A stretch of DNA of 43,045 nt from the NCBI GenBank assembly GCA_001263235.1, contig LGRD01000034.1, positions 1 to 43,045 of the forward strand, written 5' to 3'. The DNA is from Methylibium sp. NZG. Its GTDB lineage: Bacteria; Pseudomonadota; Gammaproteobacteria; Burkholderiales; Burkholderiaceae_C. Made by a program: the position numbers and the translations under genes. Numbering within the stretch: the first letter of the stretch is position 1; every line of letters begins with the position of its first letter. Shown here one piece after another: positions 16,970 through 25,806 of this stretch. The notes below the pieces were generated by a model. The model searched no databases, was not told the DNA's origin, and worked only from the letters and a program-made list of their open reading frames with translations.

Positions 16970-18964
16970 ATGCGGCGCTTGCCTGTACCGACCCCACCGC
17001 CGTGGCGTGTTGCCGCCCTCTTCTTGGCTGGGCTGCTCGGCCTGTGGATCGGCGCGGTGGGCACGGCCGGCGCAGCGGCACCGCCCGCGCCCACGTCGAA
17101 CGCGGCGACGCCGGTGCAGTCGGCGGCGCAGTCGGCGGTGCAGGCCTCGAACGCTGTCGCCGATGCCCCGGCCCCGGTGCAAACCGGCGCCTGGGTGCAC
17201 GCCATTTCGACCTTCGCGCCGCCCAAGTACCCGCCCGGCTTCCGCCACTTCGACTACGTCGACCCGGCCGCGCCCAAGGGCGGCGTGCTGCGGCTGGGCA
17301 ACCCCGACCGGCGCTCCAGCTTCGACAAGTTCAACCCGTACACCGTGCGCGGCGTAGCGCCGGCGGGCGTGTCGCTGTACATGGTCGAAACCCTGGCCAC
17401 CCAATCGCAAGACGAGCCGCAGGCCATGTACGGCTTGCTCGCCGAGGCGATGAAGGTCGAGCCCGACCTGTCGGCCATTTCGTTCCGCATCGACCCCAAG
17501 GCGCGCTTCACCAATGGCGACGCGGTCACCGCCGCCGACGTGGTGCACAGCTTCACCATGCTCATCAGCGCGCAGGCTTCGCCGGTGTACCGCAGCGCCT
17601 ACGACCCGATCTCGCGTGCGGTGGCGGTGGACGAACGCACCGTGCGCTTCGAGCTGAAGGAGCGCAAGGTCGACGCGCTCTACCTGGCCGGCGGCGTGCC
17701 GGTGTTCTCGCGCAAATGGGGCGGCGGCAAGCCGTTCGACCAGATCGTGCTCGACGCACCGATCACCAGCGGCCCGTACCTGATCGACAAGTACGACATC
17801 CCGAGCCGCATCGAGTTCAAGCGCGACCCGAACTACTGGGCGCGCGACCATGGCGTGCGGCGCGGGCAATTCAACTTCGACCGCGTGGCCTACCGCCTGT
17901 ACAAGGACGACACGATCAAGCTCGAAGCCTTCAAGGCCGGCGAGTTCGACATCGTCAAAGAGTACAGCGCACGCTCCTGGGCGCGACGCCATGCCGGCCG
18001 CAAGTGGGACGACGGGCGCATCCTGAAAAAAGCGTTCGAAACCGCCACCGGCCAGGGCATGCAGGGCACCAACTTCAACCTGCGGCGCGCCAAGTTCCAG
18101 GACATTCGCGTGCGCGAGGCGATCGTGCAGGCCTGGGACTTCGAGACCATCAACCGCTTCGGCACCTTCAGGCGTGTCAACAGCCTGTTCAACAACTCCG
18201 CCTTTGCGGCGCAGGGGCTGCCGTCGCCGGGTGAGCTGGCGCTGCTGGAGCCGTTTCGCGCCGAGTTGCCGCCGCGTGTGTTCGGCCCGCCGTTCGTGGC
18301 GCCGCGCACCGACACCGGGCCGAATGCGCTGCGCGCTAACCTGCTGCGCGCCCGCGACCTGCTGGCCGAAGCCGGCTGGAAGGTCGCCGCCGACGGCAAG
18401 CTGCGCAACGCCGCGGGCGAGGCCTTCGAGTTCGAGTACCTCGAGCCCACGCGCATCGGCCGCCAGACCGAGTTCCAGCGCAACCTCGAAAAGCTCGGCA
18501 TCGAGATGAAGGAGCGGCTGGTCGACTTTGCGCTCTACCGGCGCCGTCTGGAGACCTTCGACTTCGACACCATCACCATCGTCGAAGGCGAGTTCACGCT
18601 GCCCGACGCGAGCAGCCTGCAAAGCCTGTACGGCAGCAAGGGCGCCGACGAAGAAGGCAGCAACAACTTCCGCGGCGTCAAGAGCAAGGCGGCCGACCAC
18701 ATTCTCGAAGCGCTGGCCAACGCCCGCACGCTCGACCAGTTGCGCGACGCCGCGCGTGCGCACGACCGGGTGGTGATGTGGAGCTTCTGGCAGGTGCCAC
18801 AGCTGTACTACAACCTGGAGCCGGCGTCCTACTGGGACAAGTTCGGCATCCCCAAGGTGCAACCCCAGCATTTCAGCATCGACACCACGGGCGCCTGGCC
18901 GATCGTGGCGTGGTGGGACAAGAGCCTGGATACGCGCCTGCCGCGCCAGGACGCCAGCAAGTGA
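16970..18964 (+). CDS. yejA: Periplasmic peptide-binding protein of an ABC importer, YejA type
   Basis: This 664-residue secreted protein has a signal peptide (about 1-36) and a low-complexity Ala/Pro/Gln linker (36-75). The rest is an SBP_bac_5 (family 5) fold: HAISTFAPPKYPPGFRHFDYVDPAAPKGG, FTNGDAVTAADVVHSF, ITSGPYLIDKYD, ELLA-type AGWK and a C-terminal FWQVPQLYY. It delivers oligopeptides, or microcin C-like compounds in the E. coli case, to the YejBE permease. The HFDYVNP-type motif and the genes yejB, yejE and yejF downstream fix the identification. It overlaps yejB (GTGA, 18961-18964). It is slightly longer than E. coli YejA (about 604) because of the linker. Confidence 0.93.
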   Translation: MRRLPVPTPPPWRVAALFLAGLLGLWIGAVGTAGAAAPPAPTSNAATPVQSAAQSAVQASNAVADAPAPVQTGAWVHAISTFAPPKYPPGFRHFDYVDPAAPKGGVLRLGNPDRRSSFDKFNPYTVRGVAPAGVSLYMVETLATQSQDEPQAMYGLLAEAMKVEPDLSAISFRIDPKARFTNGDAVTAADVVHSFTMLISAQASPVYRSAYDPISRAVAVDERTVRFELKERKVDALYLAGGVPVFSRKWGGGKPFDQIVLDAPITSGPYLIDKYDIPSRIEFKRDPNYWARDHGVRRGQFNFDRVAYRLYKDDTIKLEAFKAGEFDIVKEYSARSWARRHAGRKWDDGRILKKAFETATGQGMQGTNFNLRRAKFQDIRVREAIVQAWDFETINRFGTFRRVNSLFNNSAFAAQGLPSPGELALLEPFRAELPPRVFGPPFVAPRTDTGPNALRANLLRARDLLAEAGWKVAADGKLRNAAGEAFEFEYLEPTRIGRQTEFQRNLEKLGIEMKERLVDFALYRRRLETFDFDTITIVEGEFTLPDASSLQSLYGSKGADEEGSNNFRGVKSKAADHILEALANARTLDQLRDAARAHDRVVMWSFWQVPQLYYNLEPASYWDKFGIPKVQPQHFSIDTTGAWPIVAWWDKSLDTRLPRQDASK

Positions 18965-20013
18965 ACGCTGCCCTGCTCGGCTACATCCTGAAGCGCATTG
19001 CGCTGATCGTGCCCACGCTGCTGGGGGCGTTGACCATCACCTTCGTCGTGATTCAGTTCGTGCCCGGCGGGCCGGTGGACCAATTGATGGCCGAGGCGCG
19101 CGCCGGGCAGAGCGGTGGCGATTCGGGCGGCGGCTACAAGGCCAGCCGCGACATCGACAAGAAGCAGATCGAAGAGCTGAAGAAGCTCTACGGTTTCGAC
19201 AAACCCGCGCATGTGCGCTATGTCGAGATGCTCGGCCAGTTTGCGCGCTTCGACCTGGGCCGCAGCTTCTTGCACAACAAGGATGTGTGGCAACTCATCA
19301 AGGAGAAGCTGCCGGTCTCGATCAGCCTGGGTCTGTGGGCCTTCCTCATTTCGTACCTGATCTCGGTGCCGCTGGGCGTGGCCAAGGCGGTGCGCGAAGG
19401 TTCGCGCTTCGACGTGGTGACCACGCTGGCGGTGCTGGTCGGCTACGCGATCCCCGGCTTCGTGCTGGGCGTGCTGCTGCTGGTGCTGTTTGCCGGCGGC
19501 ACCTTCCTGGACTGGTTTCCGCTGCGCGGCCTCACGTCGGACAACTGGGCCGAGCTGTCGTGGCCGGCGCGCATCGCAGACTACTTTCACCACCTGGCGC
19601 TGCCGCTCATTTGCCTGGTGATCGGCCAGTTTGCGGTGATGACGATGCTGACGAAAAACACCTTCGTCGAAGAGATGCGCAAGCAGTACGTGCTGGTGGC
19701 GCGCGCCAAGGGCCTGCCGCCGAACAAGGTGCTCTACAAGCACATCTTCCGCAATGCGCTGATCCCGCTCGTCACCGGTTTTCCGGCCGCGTTCGTCGGT
19801 GCGTTTTTTGCCGGCTCGGTGCTGATCGAAACGCTGTTCTCGCTCGACGGCCTGGGGCTGCTCGGCTACGAGGCGGTGGTGCGGCGCGACTTCCCCGTGG
19901 TGCTGGGCTCGCTCTACCTGTTCACGCTGATCGGGCTGGCGGTGAAGCTGGTGTCGGACCTGCTTTACGTGGTGATCGACCCGCGCGTGCAGTTCAGCGG
20001 CGTGGCCAAATGA
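18961..20013 (+). CDS. yejB: ABC peptide importer permease, YejB type
   Basis: This 350-residue inner-membrane permease begins at GTG 18961 within the yejA stop. Family marks are GYILKRIALIVPTLLGALTITF at the first helix, QFVPGGPVDQL, the long YejB-specific insert (GGGYKASRDIDKKQIEELKKLYGFDKP), DLGRSF and the EAA loop with VARAKGLPPNKVLYKHIFRNALIPL. It pairs with YejE to form the channel. A upstream-extended frame in the same register is a shadow of yejA. It overlaps yejE by 4 bp. Confidence 0.94.
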   Translation: MNAALLGYILKRIALIVPTLLGALTITFVVIQFVPGGPVDQLMAEARAGQSGGDSGGGYKASRDIDKKQIEELKKLYGFDKPAHVRYVEMLGQFARFDLGRSFLHNKDVWQLIKEKLPVSISLGLWAFLISYLISVPLGVAKAVREGSRFDVVTTLAVLVGYAIPGFVLGVLLLVLFAGGTFLDWFPLRGLTSDNWAELSWPARIADYFHHLALPLICLVIGQFAVMTMLTKNTFVEEMRKQYVLVARAKGLPPNKVLYKHIFRNALIPLVTGFPAAFVGAFFAGSVLIETLFSLDGLGLLGYEAVVRRDFPVVLGSLYLFTLIGLAVKLVSDLLYVVIDPRVQFSGVAK

Positions 20014-21089
20014 GCGCCACACCTGCCGCCACCGCCGCAGCGGACCCGGCGCGAACAGGCGCTGGCGTGCGGCCGATGTCGCCCAACCGCCGTGCCTGGG
20101 CGCGTTTCAAGCGCAACCGGCTGGGGTATGCGTCGCTGTGGGTGTTCATGGTGATGCTGGTGGTGGCCAGCCTGGCCGAGGTGGTCAGCAACGACCGGCC
20201 GTTCGCGGCGCGCGTGCAGGGCCAGTGGTGGTTCCCGATGTTCAGCAACCCGCCAGAGCTGGCGCTGGGCGGCGACTTCGCCACACCGACCGACTGGAAA
20301 GACCCGTTCATCGTCGAGCTGCTGCAGCAACCCGGCAACCTGGCGTTGCACACGCTGAACCCGCATTCGGACGTGTCTGTCGACTACTTCAGCAAGGCCG
20401 TGCCGCCCGCTGCGCCCAGCGCCACCAACTGGCTCGGCACCGACGACAAGGGCCGCGACATGCTGGCCCGGCTGCTCTACGGCTTTCGGGTGAGCATCTG
20501 GTTTGCGCTGCTGCTCACGGTGGCGGGCACGGCCATCGGCATCGTGATGGGGGCGCTGCAAGGCTATTTCGGCGGCCGCACCGACCTGTTGCTGCAGCGG
20601 CTGATCGAAATCTGGGGCGCGGTGCCGGAGCTGTTTCTGCTGATCATCTTCGCGTCGATCTTCGAGCCATCGCTGTTGCTGCTGCTGGTGCTGCTGTCGC
20701 TGTGGGGCTGGATGGGGCTGGCCGACTATGTGCGCGCAGAGTTTCTGCGCAACCGCACGCTGGAATTCGTGAAGGCGGCGCGCGCGCTGGGCTTGTCCAA
20801 CGGCCAGATCATCCGGCGCCACTTGCTGCCCAATTCGATGACGCCGGTGATCACCTTCTTGCCGTTCCGCATGAGCGCGGCGATCCTGGCGCTCACCTCG
20901 CTGGACTTTCTGGGCCTGGGCGTGCCGCCCAGCGTGCCGTCGCTGGGCGAGCTGCTGCAGCAGGGCAAGTCCAACCTGGACGCCTGGTGGATCATCGTGC
21001 CGACCTTTGTGCTGCTGACGGTGACGATGCTGCTGCTCACCTTCATCGGCGATGCGTTGCGTGATGCGTTCGATACGCGGAAGTCTTGA
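20010..21089 (+). CDS. yejE: ABC peptide importer permease, YejE type
   Basis: This 359-residue permease starts at ATG 20010 inside the yejB stop. It has the YejE N-terminus (SPNRRAWARFKRNRLGYASLWVF), a periplasmic loop with HTLNPHS and NWLGTDDKGRDMLARLLYG, five or six helices, and the EAA loop FVKAARALGLSNGQIIRRHLLPNS. The C-terminal stretch DFLGLGVPPSVPSLGELLQQGK is typical of DppC-like permeases. The ATPase yejF would be expected immediately after, but 714 bp of repeat sequence intervene. Confidence 0.94.
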   Translation: MSATPAATAAADPARTGAGVRPMSPNRRAWARFKRNRLGYASLWVFMVMLVVASLAEVVSNDRPFAARVQGQWWFPMFSNPPELALGGDFATPTDWKDPFIVELLQQPGNLALHTLNPHSDVSVDYFSKAVPPAAPSATNWLGTDDKGRDMLARLLYGFRVSIWFALLLTVAGTAIGIVMGALQGYFGGRTDLLLQRLIEIWGAVPELFLLIIFASIFEPSLLLLLVLLSLWGWMGLADYVRAEFLRNRTLEFVKAARALGLSNGQIIRRHLLPNSMTPVITFLPFRMSAAILALTSLDFLGLGVPPSVPSLGELLQQGKSNLDAWWIIVPTFVLLTVTMLLLTFIGDALRDAFDTRKS

Positions 21090-21129
21090 GTGGTGGAGGT
21101 CGCGGCTGCAGTGGCGGTCGCGGTCGCGC

Positions 21130-21156
21130 TTGCAGTTGCAGTTGCAGTTGCAGTTG
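21130..21156 (+). repeat. Hexanucleotide tandem repeat (TTGCAG)4
   Basis: Four complete TTGCAG units plus TTG directly precede the first inverted-repeat element. A less regular (CGGTCG)n run lies just upstream. Short perfect repeats like this can change copy number by slippage. It is noncoding, between yejE and yejF. Confidence 0.9.
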
Positions 21157-21160
21157 GCGC

Positions 21161-21402
21161 GGCAAAGGCGCGCCCGGACAGGCCGGAGGGCTTCGCTTCG
21201 GCGGTCGGCGGGTACGCCGACTGCCTTCCGGTGCTCAGCCTCGCGGCCCGTCGCCCAACTCACTTCGCTCACCTTCGGTCCGCTCCGTTCAAACAGGCGG
21301 CGACAAGTCAGTTCACGATGCGCGCTGCGCGCGCGGGCCGCAAGCCCTGCGCTCCTCAGCGCCTCAGAGGCGCCCTCCGACCTGCCCGGGCACGCCTTTG
21401 CT
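21161..21402 (+). repeat. Repeat element A, about 242 bp, MITE-like with 31-bp terminal inverted repeats
   Basis: The termini 21161-21191 and 21372-21402 are inverted copies matching at 27 of 31 positions (GGCAAAGGCG... outward). The interior contains a hairpin at 21204-21221 (GTCGGCG, loop GGTA, CGCCGAC), the arms GTCGCC/GGCGAC around a CACTTCGCTCAC segment, and a GC-rich alternating block at 21317-21340. A related interior recurs in reverse orientation at 21520-21701, and a partial copy at 42842. No transposase is encoded and no target duplication is clear. Small nonautonomous element or structured intergenic repeat are both possible. The open frames across it are not genes. Confidence 0.8.
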
Positions 21403-21490
21403 ACACCGTTGGTTGCCCTCGTCGGAAGTGCCAACACCGCGTCCTTGCGGGGGTGCGCCCTTCTTCTTCGTCAAGAACCACGAGCGGCTC

Positions 21491-21730
21491 AGGCGCGGCA
21501 GGCGGCATCCGGCAGGGGCGATTTCGGGGACGGCGAGCAGCGCAGGGCTTGCGGCCCGCGCGCTTGCGCGCATCGTGAACTGACTTGTCGCCGTTTGTCT
21601 GAACGAAGCGAACGCAGTGAGCGAAGTGAGTTCAGGCGACGGGCCGCAAGACCGAGCAGCGCAGCGGAGTCGGCCGTACCCGGCCGACCGCCCCCGCATG
21701 AGCCCCTGCCGGGTGCCGCCTGCCGCGCCT
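21491..21730 (-). repeat. Repeat element B, about 240 bp, shared interior with different 29-bp terminal inverted repeats
   Basis: The termini 21491-21519 and 21702-21730 are inverted copies matching at 28 of 29 positions (AGGCGCGGCAGGCGGCA... outward). They are unrelated to the termini of element A. The interior, read on the minus strand, follows element A: the GTCGGCCG/CGGCCGAC hairpin (21669-21688), GCGGCCCGTCGCC, CACTTCGCTCAC, GGCGACAAGTCAGTTCACGA and GCGGGCCGCAAGCCCTGCGCT. It ends 73 bp before yejF. The 88-bp spacer 21403-21490 between A and B has no recognisable content. Confidence 0.8.
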
Positions 21731-21803
21731 CGCGCAGACGTTGAGGGAAGAGTCACCGCTTCAATACACCGCGCAACACCCAAGCGACACTCCACCTCAC
21801 GAG

Positions 21804-23405
<1,602 letters not shown>

Positions 23406-23412
23406 TCGTGCC

Positions 23413-23444
23413 GGCGTAGCGGTGTCGGCGTAGCGGTGTCGGCG
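23413..23444 (+). repeat. 14-bp direct tandem repeat in the yejF-plsC gap
   Basis: Two exact copies of GGCGTAGCGGTGTC (23413-23426, 23427-23440) are followed by GGCG. They start 8 bp after the yejF stop, in the 92-bp gap before plsC. No terminator or promoter is evident there. Confidence 0.85.
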
Positions 23445-23497
23445 CAAATCGCGGCGGCCCGGTCGGCGACCCGGCGGCGCCCGGCTACCATCCCGCC

Positions 23498-24151
23498 ATG
23501 TCCCGCGCCGAACTGATGGGCTTGCTGCTTTCCTTCGCCGCCCGACTCATCACTGGCGCGCAGGGGCACTGGCAGGGTTGCCCGCCCAAGGCCGAGCAGC
23601 GCATCTACTTTGCCAACCACCAGAGCCACTTCGACTGGGTGCTGATCTGGGCCTCGCTGCCGCGCGACCTGCGTGCGATGACGCGGCCGATCGCGGCGCG
23701 CGACTACTGGACCTCGTCGCCTTTCAAGCACTGGCTGACGCGCGAGGTGTTCAACGCGGTGTACGTCAGCAGGCAGCGCACCGACGACGAAGACCCGCTC
23801 GAGCCGCTGATGGAGGCGCTGCGCAACGGCGACTCGCTGGTGATCTTTCCGGAAGGCACGCGCGGCAACCGGGACGACCCGGCGCCGTTCAAGGCCGGGC
23901 TGTACCACCTGGCCGAAGCCTTTCCCGGCGTGCAACTGATCCCCGCCTGGATCGACAACGTGCAACGCGTGATGCCCAAGGGCGAGGTTGTGCCGGTGCC
24001 GATTCTGTGTTCGGTGACTTACGGCACGCCGCTGCAGTTGCAGGACGGTGAAGACAAGCGCGTGTTCCTCGATCGGGCACGTGCGGCGGTGATGGCGCTG
24101 CGCGACACCCAGGCGCCGATGGCCGACGAAGTCACCGGGCAAGCCAGCTGA
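23498..24151 (+). CDS. plsC: 1-acyl-sn-glycerol-3-phosphate acyltransferase-like protein
   Basis: This 217-residue acyltransferase has the motif I NHQSHFD (Asn40, His41, Asp46), an arginine-containing segment (VYVSRQR) and motif III FPEGTRG (117-123), then a PAWIDN stretch. The family transfers an acyl chain to lysophosphatidate to make phosphatidate at the inner membrane. It lacks an obvious long N-terminal transmembrane anchor. Its stop overlaps the next gene's start (TGATG), and that gene uses phosphatidate, which supports the function. A second, more canonical PlsC may exist elsewhere in the genome. Confidence 0.85.
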   Translation: MSRAELMGLLLSFAARLITGAQGHWQGCPPKAEQRIYFANHQSHFDWVLIWASLPRDLRAMTRPIAARDYWTSSPFKHWLTREVFNAVYVSRQRTDDEDPLEPLMEALRNGDSLVIFPEGTRGNRDDPAPFKAGLYHLAEAFPGVQLIPAWIDNVQRVMPKGEVVPVPILCSVTYGTPLQLQDGEDKRVFLDRARAAVMALRDTQAPMADEVTGQAS

Positions 24152-25128
24152 TGGGCGCACTGCGCGAGTTGACCGTGTCGCAGCAGGTCGGCCTGCTGTT
24201 CGTCACGCTGTTCGGCCTGCTCGCGCTGGTGACGGCGGCCGCTGTGTGGCGCACCGTGCGTGACGACAGCGACGACAGCGCCGAGGAGCAGACGCTGCAG
24301 ATGCGCTTCATGCGCGACCTGCGCGCGGTGTGGGTCGGCGCGGTGCTGTTCTGGATCGCGTGGGCGTCGGGCGCGTTCGTCTCGACGCTGCTGTTCGGCG
24401 TGCTGTCGTTCCTGGCGCTGCGCGAGTTCGTGACGCTCACCCACACGCGCCGCGGCGACCACCGCAGCCTGCTGCTCGCGTTCTTCGCCGTGCTGCCGCT
24501 GCAATACGTGTTGGTGGGCTGGCAACTGTTCGATCTGTTCACGGTGTTCATTCCGGTTTATGTGTTCCTTGCGATTCCGGTCGTCAGCGCACTGGGCAAC
24601 GACCCGAAGCGCTTTCTGGAGCGCACCGCCAAGATCCAGTGGGGCATCATGGTCTGCGTCTACGGCATGAGCCACGCGCCCGCGCTGCTGCTGCTGGACC
24701 TGCCGGACTACGAAGGCCGCGGTGCGTTCATGGTGCTGTACCTGGTGGGCGTGGTCGCAGTCGCGCAGATCGCGCAAGAAGTGGCCAGCCGCCGCCTGCG
24801 CGCGCGGCCGGCAGCGGGCGCGATCAGCCGCTCGTTCTCGTGGCGCGCGTGGTTCATCGGCGCGCTCAGCGCCGCGGTGCTGGGTGCGCTGCTGTACTGG
24901 GCCACGCCGTTCAAACCGGTGCCGGCGCTGGTGATGGGCTTTCTGGCCGGCGGCAGCGGCACGCTCGGCGAGTTGGTGATGAAGGCGCTGAAGCGCGATG
25001 CCGGCGTGCAGAGCTGGGGCGGCAAGGCGTCCGTCACCGGCGCGGTGGGGTTGCTTGATCGCGTCGCGCCACTGTGTTTTGCGGCACCCGTGTTTTTTCA
25101 CGCCGTTCGCTGGTACTTTGGATGGTGA
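24151..25128 (+). CDS. cdsA: Phosphatidate cytidylyltransferase-like membrane protein
   Basis: This 325-residue protein has about eight membrane helices. The family activates phosphatidate with CTP to CDP-diacylglycerol, the branch point of phospholipid synthesis. The C-terminal signature is recognisable but altered: [11 protein letters not shown] followed by [10 protein letters not shown] and then a helix with [11 protein letters not shown]. The usual Pro-Gly-His-Gly-Gly before the Asp-Arg is not kept. Together with the adjacent plsC this resembles alternate plsC-cdsA pairs rather than the essential copy. It starts at ATG 24151 in the plsC stop. The ruvC frame follows after 17 bp. Confidence 0.82.
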   Translation: MGALRELTVSQQVGLLFVTLFGLLALVTAAAVWRTVRDDSDDSAEEQTLQMRFMRDLRAVWVGAVLFWIAWASGAFVSTLLFGVLSFLALREFVTLTHTRRGDHRSLLLAFFAVLPLQYVLVGWQLFDLFTVFIPVYVFLAIPVVSALGNDPKRFLERTAKIQWGIMVCVYGMSHAPALLLLDLPDYEGRGAFMVLYLVGVVAVAQIAQEVASRRLRARPAAGAISRSFSWRAWFIGALSAAVLGALLYWATPFKPVPALVMGFLAGGSGTLGELVMKALKRDAGVQSWGGKASVTGAVGLLDRVAPLCFAAPVFFHAVRWYFGW

Positions 25129-25145
25129 CCGTGCCCGCCACGCGC

Positions 25146-25694
25146 ATGAGGGTTCTCGGCATCGACCCCGGCCTGCGGACCACCGGCTTCGGCGTCATCG
25201 ACGTCGAAGGCTCGAAGCTGCACTACGTCGCCAGCGGCACGATCAAGACCGACGCGGTGCACATCGGCCAGCTGCCGACGCGGCTGAAGATCATCTTCGA
25301 CGGCGTGCGCGAGGTCGCGGCGCGCTACACGCCCACCTGCTCGGCGGTGGAGATCGTGTTCGTCAACGTCAACCCGCAGTCCACGCTGATGCTGGGCCAG
25401 GCCCGTGGCGCGGCGCTCACCGCGCTGGTCAGCACCGACCTCGACGTGGCCGAGTACACCGCGCTGCAGATGAAGAAAGCCGTCGTCGGCAGCGGCAAGG
25501 CGGCCAAGGAGCAAGTGCAGGCGATGGTGATGCGACTGCTCGCGCTGCCCGGCCTGCCGGGCAAGGACGCCGCCGATGCGCTGGGCCTGGCGATTTGCCA
25601 TGCGCATGCCGCTGGCTCCTTCGCGGCGATCGCGCGCAGCGGCACGCTGACGCGGCGTGCGCATGCACAGTTCAAGGGCGGGCGGAGCTACTGA
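25146..25694 (+). CDS. ruvC: Holliday junction resolvase RuvC
   Basis: This 182-residue endonuclease cuts Holliday junctions with the RuvAB motor. The four acidic catalytic residues are visible: Asp7 in GIDPG, Glu69 in SAVEIVF, and Asp141 and Asp144 in GKDAADALG. The KEQVQAMV stretch precedes the last pair, as in the family. ATG 25146 gives the normal N-terminus; ATG 25122 would add eight residues and overlap cdsA. The ruvA and ruvB genes are not next to it here. Confidence 0.96.
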   Translation: MRVLGIDPGLRTTGFGVIDVEGSKLHYVASGTIKTDAVHIGQLPTRLKIIFDGVREVAARYTPTCSAVEIVFVNVNPQSTLMLGQARGAALTALVSTDLDVAEYTALQMKKAVVGSGKAAKEQVQAMVMRLLALPGLPGKDAADALGLAICHAHAAGSFAAIARSGTLTRRAHAQFKGGRSY

Positions 25695-25806
25695 CCGTGG
25701 TGAAGCTGGGTGCCGCGCTGGCCGCGCAGCCCGTTGCAAATCACACAGACTCCCATGACCCTGACCGCCGGGTGCGGCCGGGAGTTCAAGCGACAATCCG
25801 CGACCT

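Noticed and set aside
21086-21583. Open frames of about 160 residues across the repeat region after yejE
   Set aside because: They are translations of the hexanucleotide repeat and element A. The same peptide pieces recur on the minus strand in A and C (for example SEVSWATGRE), and I recall such strings as spurious hypothetical proteins in related genomes.
21090-21803. Possible CRISPR array or origin in the repeat-rich gap
   Set aside because: The repeats are inverted and about 240 bp long, there are no regularly spaced short direct repeats, and no DnaA boxes or cas genes are seen.
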